This document shows, piece by piece, positions 38,801 to 52,584 of a stretch of 64,000 nucleotides of DNA; position 1 is the stretch's first letter; every line of letters begins with the position of its first letter. The position numbers were made by a program, and so were the translations under genes. Source of the stretch: Monomorium pharaonis. Taxonomy: Eukaryota > Arthropoda > Insecta > Hymenoptera > Formicidae. The stretch spans positions 1,984,001-2,048,000 of the forward strand of contig NC_050472.1 of assembly GCF_013373865.1 (NCBI RefSeq), given 5' to 3'. The notes under the pieces were generated by a model. That model saw only the letters and a list, made by a program, of their open reading frames with translations, ran no database searches and had not been told where the DNA came from.

Positions 38801-40299
38801 GACAGCGGTAATTTCCGTGCCGTGCATGCGTGATTAATAGTCGGACCGATAACTTCTCGGTAACGAGGCAAGTGAAGCATTATCTTCGTAATAATCTAAG
38901 ATATAGACAAGTGATATGCATTGAGCCATCCCGATCAAGTCAAGTGTTCTAACACTGAATTATATTTTACATTTTTACTTAATATAATTTTTGATTAATT
39001 TATATAACTGATAATTTTGCAATTTTATATTATTGAATGTTCAATTCGATACCTTTAAACGCAATTAATCAAATGGAAACAGTTTTAAATTAATTACGTA
39101 TTTTGCAACTTTTTCCGTATATACTAGAGATTTTTGAGATAGAGATTGTTGTTTATTTGTAGACACGCGCAATCGTAAATTGTAGTTTATTTCCTTGTTC
39201 TTTTTTTTAAATATAAAGTATTATTTTGTATATATATATATTTGAAGTTTATACATGTCTGTCGCGAGATCGATTTAAAAGGACAGCGAAGAGCACGGTG
39301 AAAAACCTGGCTTTCGCAATTGATTCGCGCTGGCAGCATGCTGCAAAACGCAAACGGGAAACAGAAACGGATCGTATCAGCGAAAACGTGGTCGCTTTCG
39401 ACGTCGAAAAAAAACTTTGCGATCTACTGTTATCCATTAGTGATTTGCTGACACCGCCACACGTATGCTGCGTAATCCTTTAATCGAACATTATTTATCA
39501 AGCACTTATCGTGGGATAAGAAAGCATCAGGCGGAACGAAGCCCCAGCGGGACTTCGGCTTAAGAGACTAACGTTAAATTCTATTCTGTTCGGAACAGAG
39601 AAAGTTTTCCACCAAGTTGGACCAGATGCTATTAACGTGGGTTTATTGTATCGTACATTCGAGTGAACTCCGACTATTTAGTATCCATAATGTCCTTATT
39701 GTTCGCAGAATCTTTATTAAAAGCGAGGAAACAGAATTAATTTTAGACTAATGACGGATTCAAGCGTGAAAGGATTGGTCGCTCGAGAGTTTTGGGAATT
39801 AACATTTTCTGCGAATTGAAGTCATCTTAAAATTGTAGGCTGATATTCGGGAGTGACGTTTGTAGCGCGTACTCACATCGATGGGAACGTATCAAATCGG
39901 ATCGGGTGTCTTTGAATTGACTGTGAATACGACGAATTAACGAGCCAACCCTCGCTTTTGCAAATCGATCGTAGCTCGCAATACAAGTACGTACTCCGGC
40001 GAAGAGAGTAGCGGTAGATATAGGGATGATGAAGATGACGGAGGGATACGGCGACAGAGCGCGCGCTAAAATTTGCATTTAAACTTGGGCTCTGGTGCAG
40101 ACCAAGTTTTCTATGGCATCGGTGCCGCGCGCTATTAGCGCGGCCGACGGCATTATTATATTTTGTATTTAACCAAAACTTCGACTGCCTGTTCTCGGAG
40201 TTAAGCCTGCGCCGCCACCGTCTCGCGCGGGACCCACCGAGGGCTTCCAAGTTTTCGCAGCAGCTTTCGCGTTTCATCCTCATGGAGGAATTCAGCATC

Positions 40300-40329
40300 G
40301 CGCGCGCGCGAAAGAGAGAGAGAGAGAGG
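40300..40329. repeat. Compound (CG)n(GA)n repeat
   Basis: A CG run of about 11 bases followed by GA to about 40329, in a GC island at 40.0-40.5 kb. Confidence 0.85.
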
Positions 40330-41842
40330 GGAGGAGGGAGAAAGAGGGAAGAGAGGAGTAAACGCTGCCGTTTGCTTTTCAAAGGAACGGACGATTCTAC
40401 CCTCTTTTGTTGATCCTTTTGTTACGCTCGCGCGCGTGTCTCTGAATGTACCGCTTCCGTTTGCTTTCTTTGCCGAAACAGTCGCTGAAACGACGGCCGA
40501 AAACGTTTCAAACTTCTCTCGTTCTATTTCGCGCTTGCAGCACCATTATATGCTAGACGTCATAATACGTCTATTCTGTGTTTTTAATTATTTTTAAAAA
40601 AGGGCAACTCTTGATAGACACTGTATGATCATTATGGAATATCGTGTTGCATGTATTCCGATCATAACGAGTGTATTATTTAACATTTATTTGTTAAATT
40701 ATCGACGGAATGCAGTAGAAACATGTATATTTCCTGTGTTCTCCAATTAATTCAAAGCAGAATTGTAAAATTGAAACTGTGAAACAGAAAGAGATCCGAA
40801 TTAAAGAGGAGAAATAAAATATCAATAACGCGTGCAAAAACAACTGATATTCCTATATCTTAATCAAAACAATTGCAATATCAAATTTATTAAAGGATAA
40901 GATATTAATATTATATAATTATTATAATTTATAACATATTATATTATACATTGTATAATTAAAATTAAAATAACACATATACACACACACATATATCAAA
41001 TTGTATATCAAAGTACAATACTTAATCGGCGTTTTATTTTTGAATAAAATTAGATGGCTGAATTGAGAGAAGTCTGATTTTTACAATGGAATAAACACGA
41101 TTTCTCTCTTTCTGTTTTGCCACAAAAAATTTGTAAAATTAGACCCTTATTGAATCGTCCACAGGTGTATTGCTTTTTAACAAAAATGACGCGTGTCGAC
41201 GCGTAGCAGCGCGAAGTTTGAATCAATCCTCGGTGAAAATTCGAATTCTCGTGTCGTGGCACAGTCATCGGCAGCAATAGGAGATCCGTTTCTCACGTTA
41301 TTTGCTCGTCTTAAAGTGCATCGCATGTGCGACGACAGGTCGAAATGATGAGAGCAGTCAACAGAGGTGTCTTCTCGGAGATGGCGATGTCACGTGTCTG
41401 CGATCTACACATACCGACGAGTGAATTCTGCTTCTCATCATCTTTTTGCAAAATCAGAATCGTTCGTCTGTTTTTTATCAGTACAATATGTTACAATGTT
41501 TGTCACTCTCGACAATAAGCGCGATGAATAACAAGGTGTCGCGCGTCTGAGAAAGTGGCTTACGACATGTAGGGCGTGCTGCGGCGGTTAACGTCAACGG
41601 CGAGGAATTTGCGAAATGGCCGACGGCGTAAATTTCGCCGACCGTTTCGCAAGCCGCGATGCCTGACGCGCGCATAATTTATAATTTTAATAACCGCGGT
41701 AAGCGCCGGGTCGCCGAGACGCCTCCGCCGCCGCGTCGCGGTACCACCGACTTTGCTCGTTTCACCCTTACGTGACGACAATCTGTCTGAGTAATGGCGC
41801 TAACGAGTGGGAGAAGAACTTTTAAAGAAACTCAGCCACTAG

Positions 41843-42205
41843 TCCAGCGTCCTCGACCACTCAGACTTTTACATGTTTGCGTGCTGCAAACTATTAAAGA
41901 CTAATGGAATATACCGATTTCAATTGAATCACCGTTTGCTTTTGCTTTTTAGAAATCTCCAATTAACACCGCAATTGTTAAACAAATTACATTTTATTGG
42001 TTTTATATTTAAACGTTTGCATTCTTTTTTTAGAAAAGAAATAAATTTTTTTTAATATAAGAAACCTATGAATAAAAGAAATTTAGTTGTTACTCCGACG
42101 TCCTTGACCGTTTTCTGGTACGTGCTGTAAATTATTAGAGACTATTATTGTAATGTACTAAGTTTAATTAAATGGCAATTTCTCTGGTTTTCTAGAAGTT
42201 TTGAA
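41843..42205. repeat. Diverged direct duplication, period about 241 bp
   Basis: The segment around 41843-41965 recurs at 42093-42205. Compare cgtcctcgaccac with cgtccttgaccg, and gtgctgcaaactattaaaga with gtgctgtaaattattagaga. Identity fades at both edges. No coding frame is shared. Confidence 0.5.
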
Positions 42206-44302
42206 TGGAACTTGTACCAACCACAACCAAGTGTTCCCTTCTGATTTTAATAAACTTTGAATATATTAAAATAAAGAAAATGTTAATACAGACAAAACTA
42301 AGAGACACATATTTTTTTATAAATAAGTTTCTACAGTTAAAAGGGTAAAACATTCTTTTGGGGAAAAAAAAACATTTTCTTTCAATTTTTATTTAAAGAT
42401 TTTTATTTTTTTTATAGTTTTGATATTTACTCCAAAAGAAAATAATTTTTTTAAAAAGATATTTTACATTTTAACGAGAACGCATACATAAGAAAGGTTT
42501 CTTATTTTTGTTTACATTTTATTATATTTTGTTATATTTTTAAAACTTATTAAAATCAGAGGACACCTGATTGTGTATTCTTGTAAAAAATCGTAATTTA
42601 TTTTTTTTAATTATTAAAGCAATTAATAGTTTTCTTAAATTTTAGGAAGATATAACGATGCAAAAATAATTACAGAAAATTATGTAAGGATGAGAAAATA
42701 TTGTACATCATTTATTATGATGTAAAAAACTTAAAAATGTTCTTCGTAACGTCAGTATTATAAGTTTTTATGTAAAAAGTGGTACGGTTTTGGCAATCTT
42801 CTATATGTATATTAACTTCTATAAATAACTTATAAGAGACAGATTTATAACGCTGAATCAATTTTACAAAACTTTCGATGCGTTCCTCGTCTTCGATCGC
42901 GTAAACGCGCATATTTTGGTCATATAAACGTACATAGTATAAGACGTACCGTAAAAGAGAATGGTTACGAAAGTTTCATAATTTTAGCTATATAGTTCCT
43001 CTTAAAAACTTTCCAATGTCTTTGGGCGAGTAGCTTCCTGGCCAATGTGATCTTATTAAAGTATCATCTTTAAGTTGCGCTATGCGCGCGCTTTGAAAAC
43101 TTAAATGAAAATTTGTAAGTATCAGAAAAGTCTTTCAAGGCAGGTGTTTTTCTTTAGTTATTTACCTTCGGTTACTTTTATCAGCTCCAGTTTACTGTAA
43201 ATTCCATTTATACGCGCAAGTGTAATCAAATATTTAATCTTAATCATGTTGCACTCTTTGTCGCAATAATTTGTCACAAATTGATCGTGACACTGTAAGT
43301 GTGCCTAAGCCAGGTTCTGACTCGATACGTAACGTAAAAATTAGACACGAAATAATATAAACTAAACGTCCTAGTGTCTCATGGTCATGTATCTATATAT
43401 ATTCAAGCACTTTACACAAAAACTTATTACTCTTAATCTTACAAATACTTTTTTTATTACAATATTAAAATTTAAATATAATCTTTAAATATCATGTTTA
43501 TCTTACGAGTGTCTGTAGCAATTTTGTGAATTCACGCCAGAACGTGAAATATCTAGACCGCGTTAACAAACAGTCACGACGAATGTTCGCGCTTCGACAA
43601 TATGTCGGGGCACGTCGCTTTGGATGTCCTACTGGGATCTTGTTAGAGCACCAGCAAGCAATTACCCGCGGGCAAGTTTGCATATCAGCGACGAACTGGA
43701 AAATATCACTGTGAAAGGCCATAAATAATTCTGAGCGCTGCAGCTTTGCGCCACGGGTTAACAAACGCGGCTTGATTTTCGAAACGTTTTATTTTTACAT
43801 TTGTATTAACGTCATGTGTCTCATTTTCCAAAAGCGTGTGCCGCATCAAAAGTAATTTATTTTATACTATTAATATTTTATTACAAAAAGAAACGTTATT
43901 CTGAAATAATCTGGCCAGTTTGAATACGCTCCATTTACATGTATGTAACGCGTGCACGCGCGCGAGTCCAAGAATTTAAAATACAAACGCAAATTAACAT
44001 CAGAGTCCGTCCGACGGTATAATTTCGTCAGAATGTCAGAATAATATAGGCAAGAAAGCGTACCATTTTCCATGGTTCAGAACAAGCAAATAAAATTATA
44101 CAAACGCGTGTTCTTTTACACTTTTCTCTTTGCGTTGCGCATTTTGAAAATAGAATTCAGTTCATATTTTAATGAGTTTTCCTCGACAAGGTACACAATA
44201 ATAAGGAAGTAAAAAAATTGCTAGGATGACAGGGAAGACTCTTTTTGCGTTTTTCTTCTCGTTGTATGATTGTTTTTTTTTCTCCCTTCCACGCTCGAGA
44301 TG

Positions 44303-44521
44303 TCACCGTTTAGGAGAGCGCGAAGGAAGAGATCGTGCATTATGCAAAATTAATATACGTCGCGGTTGAAATGCGCGGTACTCGTCCGTGGAACATCCGA
44401 GTTGAGATACAATCATCGGAGATTTTCCTCGGTACGTCGCATGTAATCGCGTTGACCTAACGCGCGCCACAATACACAACGTTATAGTCACGTGCAACGC
44501 CACTAATGTCAGCGATTGCAT
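44303..44521 (-). CDS. Small open frame with signal-peptide-like start (72 codons)
   Basis: The minus-strand ATG at 44519-44521 begins MQSLTLVALHVTITLCIVAR, a secretory-signal-like segment, followed by a basic, Ser-rich remainder with one further Cys and a stop at 44303. Just upstream on the same strand is a GC-richer stretch with a TCAGTC initiator-like site near 44665-44670, a TGACGTA CRE-like site and a CACGTG E-box (about 44574). That is compatible with a promoter. It could be a first exon of a minus-strand gene such as the lipocalin 20 kb downstream, but no strong splice donor is visible inside it. I do not recognise the rest of the peptide. Confidence 0.2.
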   Translation of the reverse strand: MQSLTLVALHVTITLCIVARVRSTRLHATYRGKSPMIVSQLGCSTDEYRAFQPRRILILHNARSLPSRSPKR

Positions 44522-45799
44522 TTGCGGAAGGGAATCGGGGGCGGACTTGGGAGGCGGCGAATGTGGGTCATGGCACGTGAGTCCTTGTCTCTCCTCGGTA
44601 CATGATGTGACGTATCTGCATTAGGGTGAACACTATAGAGACGCGATCAAGCTCGTCGCACGTAGACTGAAAACAATAAGTTCGAGTGTTTGCAAAATGG
44701 TGAACTACTCGAGATGGAACTGTACAGTGCAAGTCACTTTTTTAATGATAAATTTATTTCTTTAGCCAAATTGTAGTTGACATTTTCTTAGCCTAAATGT
44801 CATGGTATTGATCTTTGAGTTACAAGCGACTGTGAAACGAAAGAGTTTGTTACGTAAATTATAGAGATCAATTAAATTACGTTTCTCTCGGTTTTTTAAT
44901 GGAAAAAATTGATTTTAAATTAAAATAAACTCTATTAATAGGATCTACAAATTTTTACTTAACTAAATTTATACATATTTATTTATTTATTTAATTTAAT
45001 CTAATGTGTAAAGTTATTATTCTATAATTCTATATTCTCTTTGTCTTTTTTTACAAAATTCTTCTTCTGTCGGAGATAAGTTTTTAAATTTGCAGCCTCC
45101 TGTTTTCCGTGTACGCATCTATCCATCGATCTCATTTCTAGTAAACCGAATGACCTTATAGTGCAGTAACTGCATCGGCCGCGACGCAATGTTTTCCCAT
45201 AGGCAGGAAATCATTATGTAATCGATGCCTGCAGGCTATTTTTACTTCCAATTCATGCGCCCGTCGAATTTACGACGTGGCTTGCTACATGGAAGATAAT
45301 CACCGCAGTATAATCCTCCAGCAAATTCGATTTTGCTTGGATAGAGGAAAACAAGCCGTGCTCTTTGCCTATTGTGGAATATATAATTCACATTCCATTC
45401 TGCAATTACTTTGTTAGATATTCGCTGCATTAATTGAACTCTGATAACTAATTTGCTAATGGAGCCTTGACACATTTTCTGCACGATCTATATATAAATT
45501 AAACGAAAAGAGGGAGGGTCACATACCCTGAAATGATAGCTATCTCCTTAATACTCTCGTGTTTTTATTGAAATCTACTTTCATTCCGTAAAGTAATGTA
45601 TTTAAGGATATCGGTCGTAATCGCGTTACATGTTTATTACGTTAGTCCACGTACTTCGATGTTGCGGCTACATCGAAGTTTAGTTTCCTGAATACCTGAA
45701 GTTATTATCTGCTCGTATATAACTTCATGTAGGCTAGCATCAGATAATTAAGCATTACAATCGTGTGTTAATGCTCGATTAAATCCAGTATATATACAA

Positions 45800-45822
45800 T
45801 ATATATATATCTCTCTCTCTCT
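45800..45822. repeat. Compound (TA)n(CT)6 repeat
   Basis: TA dinucleotides running straight into CT dinucleotides. Confidence 0.85.
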
Positions 45823-48800
45823 GTCTTGAATATCTTGTCTCTTACTCTTACGTCAATATTCATTTGTATAATGACAACATTGTATGATCACCGTGTAAAT
45901 TAACTCCTCTTAAGTGTCCTTAATTAAATTTTGACATTATATACTTCTGGACTCTCTTGCGCGTCCTTCATCTACGAAAGCGAGATTTCATGTGTAACGA
46001 TTTAACTATGCGTGCGACATTTGATGCGCAATTATTCCTGACTAACACGATACGTTAAGTCGCGCGTTTCATGAATAGCCCCGCACTACAATACAGCTTT
46101 AGGGAAATCATGATTCGGTCCATAATGTAACTGTATGGATGCACGATTTCCTGGTTCGCATATGAAGTTACTATCTAGTATCGCATAAACTGGTACAGTC
46201 CGTGATAAATAAAACGGTATTTGTGATACGATCAGAGATTAGAATTGCTTAAAAAGTAATTTAATAACAATAATAACTGATGTATAAACTTTCTCCCGTA
46301 ATAAGTATCGAAAAGCAAGAGATGTCCCTCAGAATAAATCGTCATTACAAATTAAAAATTTCCGCAGGGATAACTGAGGTTTATTTACGCACGATTGCAT
46401 TTCGGCTTAACGAATTTACGAACCCCCGAGCTCAATACACTGCAGACATTTACATATATTTATTTATTATATACACATGTTTCTGCGAACGATAATTAAA
46501 CATTTCAGGAAAAATGAATTTAAAATACAAATTAATTAACTAACGCAATAATAAGAAGAATAAAAACAAGATCTCGATCCAGACTTAATATAGATAGAAC
46601 AGAATAGCGAAAAATGAAAACCGCTTTGTACATATTTCTTAATTAAAAAGTAAAATAAAAATTTAGGATGTGTATTTTATTTACGCAAAAATCTGTTGCC
46701 GACAGATCAATTACTACGTTCGGATCGAAGTTATTCACGTAGTGGTTATTCCAAAATAAATATTTTGATAGCAAAAAAACGAAATGCAACTTCTAATCGA
46801 TAAAAATGCATCTCCAATATAGGTGCACGTGACACGAGTACGAAAGCTATGTATGTCGGGTATGTAGGTCACGCGATGCATTTTCTTGTACCCTTTGCAC
46901 GGTCAGATGAACGGTTACGATTATAGCAAGCAGTTTAGCCTAACTGTAATTACATTTTGTTCACCAATACATATATACTTCCTGTAACTTGTTTTTTATT
47001 CTGTCACTTTGTGTTAAATATAAAAGGGTAAGCAGTACCTTCATATTCCGCGATTATTTGAAAATTTAAAAATGGGGGAAAAACGCGTAATGTAATACAT
47101 AAAATTAACGTAAATAAAATTACATATAAAATTACAGAGATCGATTACTAATGAATGTTTATAAAAGTTATATATATTCAAACAACTGTGTTACACTTCT
47201 TGATTTGAAATGTAATTCAGTTTGAGCAAAGTTTGATTAACTACAGTTTCCAAGAGCCCTCCATTAATGTTCAAATTTTTGCATCCTACGTGAAAGCAAT
47301 TTAATCTAACTATAATATAAATTAGGTAATTTAAAGTTGCAAAAAATTTTTAATTAGGACAAACTTTAATGATTACTAATAATACGCGAGTGAAATTTTT
47401 AAACATAATAAGCGCAATTTTTATGATAAACAAATAATTGATCATTGTTACAATATTGAAGTGGAAACTACGTAAAATTATGCTTTATTGCTATTATAAA
47501 ATAAATTTAGTTGCTTTAATTTTGCATTTGCTTCCACATATTACATTTATTTTACAAAATAAAGATTTAAATTTTTATTACAATTATTTTTTAAACAATT
47601 TTTAATACAATTTTTATATTATATACAATATACAGAGGTAAAAAATAATACATTTAAAATCAGTTTTATGAAATATTTACATTATCGTAGTCAAAACTCA
47701 AAATAGGAATGCCGCATTAGCGTGTTCCATTAATTATTACTACCGCCCTCTCCGGGGTAAATTCACGAGGATTACGAGACAAGAGGTGTTTGAATTCTGT
47801 CGGCGACTATACACCTTCATCGATTTAATCTGAATGCAGTCAAAACTCGCGCATGCACGTGTACCGTATAAATGATGCCGACTATCTCGGACCTCGCTAT
47901 TCGCGAACCGAGAGGCGAGTGTGATGTTGAAAGGGAGCTAGCTAAAAAAAAAAAAATAAAGGCTGCAAGACGCAATCGATACTCCTTCCATCTCACGCGA
48001 TTTCGTTCGTTCGTTGATGCACCCACGTATACGAATTTATCCCAACGCTTCCGTGAGCGCCTCTTCTCAGCCTGACGTCACAATATATAGAATGCATTTC
48101 CGTTCACGGCCGAGCCGTTTCGCGATCCCTTTTGTACGCGGGTCTTTTTCACGCCAGATTCCCAACCCTCGTCGGCCGCCCTCACCTTCCCTCTCCCTGG
48201 CGTTTATCCGCGTCGGGAATGTTTTACCCAGCGGATGACGTATATCCCCAATGCATTCCCGTATGCAAATCGCGCGAGAAGCGAGATCTCTGCCGCGACC
48301 TGCGGGCTATCGATGAGAAATGCGGTTACCATACCTAACGCCGAGTAACAAGAGATCACGTGTGCATTCCTACGGTTTCCTTTTCCTTTTCCCCGAATAA
48401 GAAATTTATCGTACATTGTCGTGTTCGCGTGTTAAATTATGTCGGTGCCGAATACTCTTGCGGCTAACATATGTATATGTTGGATTTATCCGTTTAACAT
48501 GAAAAGAGACAGAGAAGAGAGAGAAACGAACATTTAATAATTAAATTTCCGTTCGAGCTGGGCGTGTAAATTTAATCTAAATTACTCGACGTAGATTTTT
48601 TAAATATTGGTTTTCAGTAAAAGTAAAAAATGATATTATTTAATTACCTGCAATATTTCGTGATGTTACTCTATTGTTTTGATTTGATACGAAAATTTAG
48701 ATTTAATCGTTTATATAAATGTTTCTTACGCGTTATTTCGACGAATATTCCAGCTTTATTTTCCGGGCGTGGTTTCGCGTGTGCGATTGCGATCGAGGCT

Positions 48801-49189
48801 CACGGTTCTATGAGCTTTTCACGGTCGTGGCCACACCGGTGCGAGAAGTTACGCGAGCCTTATTTACGGGTCTATGAGGGGATTAGTTATGGGGCACTTT
48901 TTGCCGTGGATATTTCGCAATCGCTTTTTTATTTGCCGACCGCCTGCAGACGATATAGAGTGCCTACAAGCGCGGATCAAGAGGCCGCGCAAGAAAGCTC
49001 TTAAGGGAAAATTGAGGCTCTCGTAAATCGATGCGGTACACGACCCTTGAACTCTTTAGGAATTATATTGTGGGATAGGTGTTCCATTGTTGTGATACCT
49101 CTATACAGATCCTTGCGCCCGAACGGAAGAAAGACATCGGGCCTTCATGAAAGGGGGAGGGGAGAATTTTTCAGCAAAAAAATTTTTCG

Positions 49190-49438
49190 TCAAAAATCAC
49201 AACGTGGTGTTACACATGGCAAACGAAGATTGATTGTCTTTGTCACGGTGTTATCGGTGTGTGAATGGACAGGTGCATTTACATCCGGAGCAATACGCGA
49301 ATTGCAATCGACATGGATTAGCGGAGCATTAACATCATCGGGAATGCGGATCACTACGTTCGAAAATCCATCGTTACCCAATCGCACAATTAAATTAGCT
49401 TCCCTATGCGACATCGCGCAGAAAATAGTTCTACACAT
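49190..49438 (-). CDS. Open frame with internal DVNAP repeat, unknown
   Basis: The minus-strand ATG at 49436-49438 gives an 82-codon frame in a moderately GC region. It contains VVIRIPDDVNAPLIHVDCNS and then IAPDVNAPVHSHTDN. The two DVNAP units are about 51 bases apart and similar at the DNA level, so an internal duplication is likely. DVNAP is reminiscent of the cadherin DVNDNAP linker, but the Asp-Asn is missing and other marks are weak. The plus strand is open over the same interval. I do not recognise the product. Confidence 0.2.
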   Translation of the reverse strand: MCRTIFCAMSHREANLIVRLGNDGFSNVVIRIPDDVNAPLIHVDCNSRIAPDVNAPVHSHTDNTVTKTINLRLPCVTPRCDF

Positions 49439-52400
49439 TAGCTATTAGCGGTTCTGTCAGTTGCAAGAGTTTTTTTTTTTTTTTTTGCCACGCAAATGGA
49501 TATTTATTGCATGGTCACTCCGCTGACGCATAAAATTTTTATTATATTCTTAAAATGTGTACATTTTTTTTAAAGTTTGAAATGCATGGTACTTCATTAC
49601 GACATGAATGCAGAATAACGTTACAGCGATGTGATGAATTAAAAGCATAAATATTTTACATAAATTTTGCGCAGCTTTATCAACATGAAGAAAAGAGACG
49701 ATATTTTTCGAAAATTCAGTTATATTTACAAACATTTTATTATTTGCTATATAAAATTATATTAACTGTACTTTTAATTTTAACAAATTTGCTCGAACCG
49801 AACATCAAAGTTGGATAATGAATAGCAAACGGTTATTCTTTACATAATTCTAAAAAATAATTTTAATTATATTTTTGTTTAAACTTTATGTTAAGACAGA
49901 TATTTGACACTGAAAATTACAAGTAAAAAATAATATTTTACAAAATTTTTTTCGAGAAAACTACTACAAAAATAATTTATGAGTTTTTAATTACTAGTTA
50001 CTAATTAAAAATATTAATTTTATGGGATAATCAATTGGTGAGATTCTTACATCGAGTAATATAGATTATACATTTATTAATTAAACGATGCATGATTTCT
50101 TCACACGCAACGCTAAACTAACATTGCGGTCAGTGATATAGGATTTTAAAATCGATAATAATTTCAACACATTATAAATATCTCTCTTTTATCCAGCTGC
50201 CCTTTCAATTATGATATGCAAATTTACCTGATACCTCCTGTGCAGGAAGTTTTTTTCTATTAAAACTTCTATCGACGTCTATAAAGCAGACGGTTTAGCC
50301 GGCGTTTTATTTATTTTTTTTATCGCAAGCTTATAGGTTCTCTAATTTATTTCATTCAATTCGTTTTGCAAAAGACATGCGCCGTAAAGTAAGTTACAAT
50401 AATAAAAATATAAAACTTAATTATTTGAAAATGTATGCGTACTCCTTATTAATTACCTATTCTAATAAAGCAGCATCTGCAAATTAAGACTGTGTAGCAA
50501 CGAAATTGATTTTAATCGGATACACGCTTGTATTATTCATGATGTACCCACGATGTACGGTCGAGTGTCAAACTTCGAAAGCGTGCGTCTGACAGGCCGT
50601 CGAAACAAGTTAGCATGAATAACGTACCATTACTTCGCATTTGAATATTTAAAATATGTCACAATGACGGTCCCTTGCACAACGTGTGAAAAATTCATAC
50701 GCGTCTATTTCGATGCGAACGAGTAAAATGTATAGACAGTGAGAAGGGAAGAGGGAAGCAGGACTATCAAAGGATCGGTGAGATTATTCCTGTGTTTGCG
50801 TTGAATCGAAATTGTTTCAAGCATACACTAGTTAATATTATTAAGATAATCGTATCAGGGAAACTCGCATTATAATGGTCGCTCCGCCCAAAACACACAT
50901 CTCCATTCTTGCACCCTGGTGACCCGGGGCTACGCGGTGATTATGCGACTACAATATGCGGATACCATATGCGTTCGATATGACTCGCTCTCCCGTTGTA
51001 CCTCGCTACGCATAACGGACAGTTCCCGGGACTCCATCCGCGGACAGGACTTTTTAATTTGTGCGAGCCACAGCTTTTTGTCGTCATCAACCTTCCTTCG
51101 CATGCGTCATCACGCGCATTATTTTCTGCGCTGCAGATTTTTTCCATCTTTTTTTCTCTCACGGAGAGCACACTTGCATTTTATGCACGCGGCGCATTGG
51201 CTCGATTGTAAAAGCATATCGAATGCAAAATAGTAAATTCGCAATTTGCAAGGCAGAACATGAAGTTATAAGATGTAATATAAAATATAAGAGAGATTAA
51301 AAGATGTACGTATATGTTATTGAAGCGTACGCATAGTAAGTTACAATAAAAAATAATAAAAAGTATGAATTATAATTTTTTTAATTTTTATAAAATATCT
51401 TCAATATATTAGAAGGATTAGATAGTAATGTTATTTTTATAAATAATATAACAAATAGAATATAGTTTTATTATAATTTATTATTTATTCACAATAATCG
51501 CTATTTTTTTTCTACGATGATTCTCTTCTTTATTAAATTTTTAGTTTTTTTCTCGTAGAAATAAAGAGTCTATCTACATTGTTTCAAGTTTTTTAAGACG
51601 CTTTAAATCAATATAAATATCTCTCACCGTAAGAATGTAAAGGTAGATACAAAAAAATGTGTGATAAAACAGGTAAATTAATTTTTCTAAATAAGTCCGA
51701 ATTAAACACCACTTTTTTCGCTCGCTTATTTCCAAAGAGGTTCCACGTTTCGGGATAAATCGTACTTAATAAAAAAAAAAATGCAGATGTAACGAAAAAT
51801 CTTGGTCGCACAGTGATATCTTGGTTTACACGACATCACTCTTTACTTCCACTGACGGGCGTTATCCTTCCGCAAAGACAGTTTTAGCGGCGAATCCAAT
51901 CCGTCGATCGACGAATCGGACTTTATCAGTTGACCGCACGTGAGTAATGAAATAGAATCGGGTCACCGTGCTATCACGGCCACTATTACGGCCGGCTGAA
52001 AAAAACACGGCCTTAAATCCGATTAAGTTTGCCTCTTTAATGAATTTGGTAAACGGTCTGATTCGCGCAACAAATAACTGAAGCCAGCTGGTTGTTCACA
52101 CATCATGATTTGCTTATCAGCGTGCCACCTGGCACTAATAGCGTACACATCATTAAATTATTGATGGTAATTACGTGTTTCGCTGGCCGGCGCTGCATAC
52201 ATCGGAGAGCCGATGAAAAAAGAAGGTCGAAATTTGTTTTGCTGCCGTGTAATTTACCAAGGGTTATTGACATGCCGCGCGCCGCGGCATCGTTTCATAG
52301 AACAGGTTATAACAGGAAAATTTCAACATCATCGCGAGATAGTTAATAATGACTAGTTTTGCGCGTGCCATTATCACGCGACCGAATTATCTGTGAAGAA

Positions 52401-52584
52401 ACCAAATAAAAAGCAATCAGACGGAGAAGTTTGCATTACATTTCCTAATTAATGATTATTATGTGAACGATTAAATTAAAATTCAAATTTATAAATTAGC
52501 ACGCGCGATAATATACATCTTATTTATATGAGAGATTTTTACATTTAATTTATTTACTCGAAAATTTAATGAGGCAAATATGTT

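Larger units (their letters stand above)
34090..44302. other. No confirmed gene
   Basis: GC-richer islands at 34.0-35.6, 37.5-38.0, 38.5-38.9 and 39.8-40.5 kb alternate with AT-rich sequence. Contains the candidate signal-peptide exon at 35.8 kb, a short GCCGCGC/GCGCGGC hairpin at 40124-40144 and the 41.8-42.2 kb duplication. Confidence 0.5.

Noticed and set aside
39873..40382. 169-codon minus-strand frame
   Set aside because: GC island with a GA repeat at its start; Arg/Ser-rich peptide with no family resemblance.
43498..43764. Minus-strand frame with QTCPR before gtaatt, considered as lipocalin N-terminus
   Set aside because: No signal peptide precedes it and the spacing to G-x-W would be too short.
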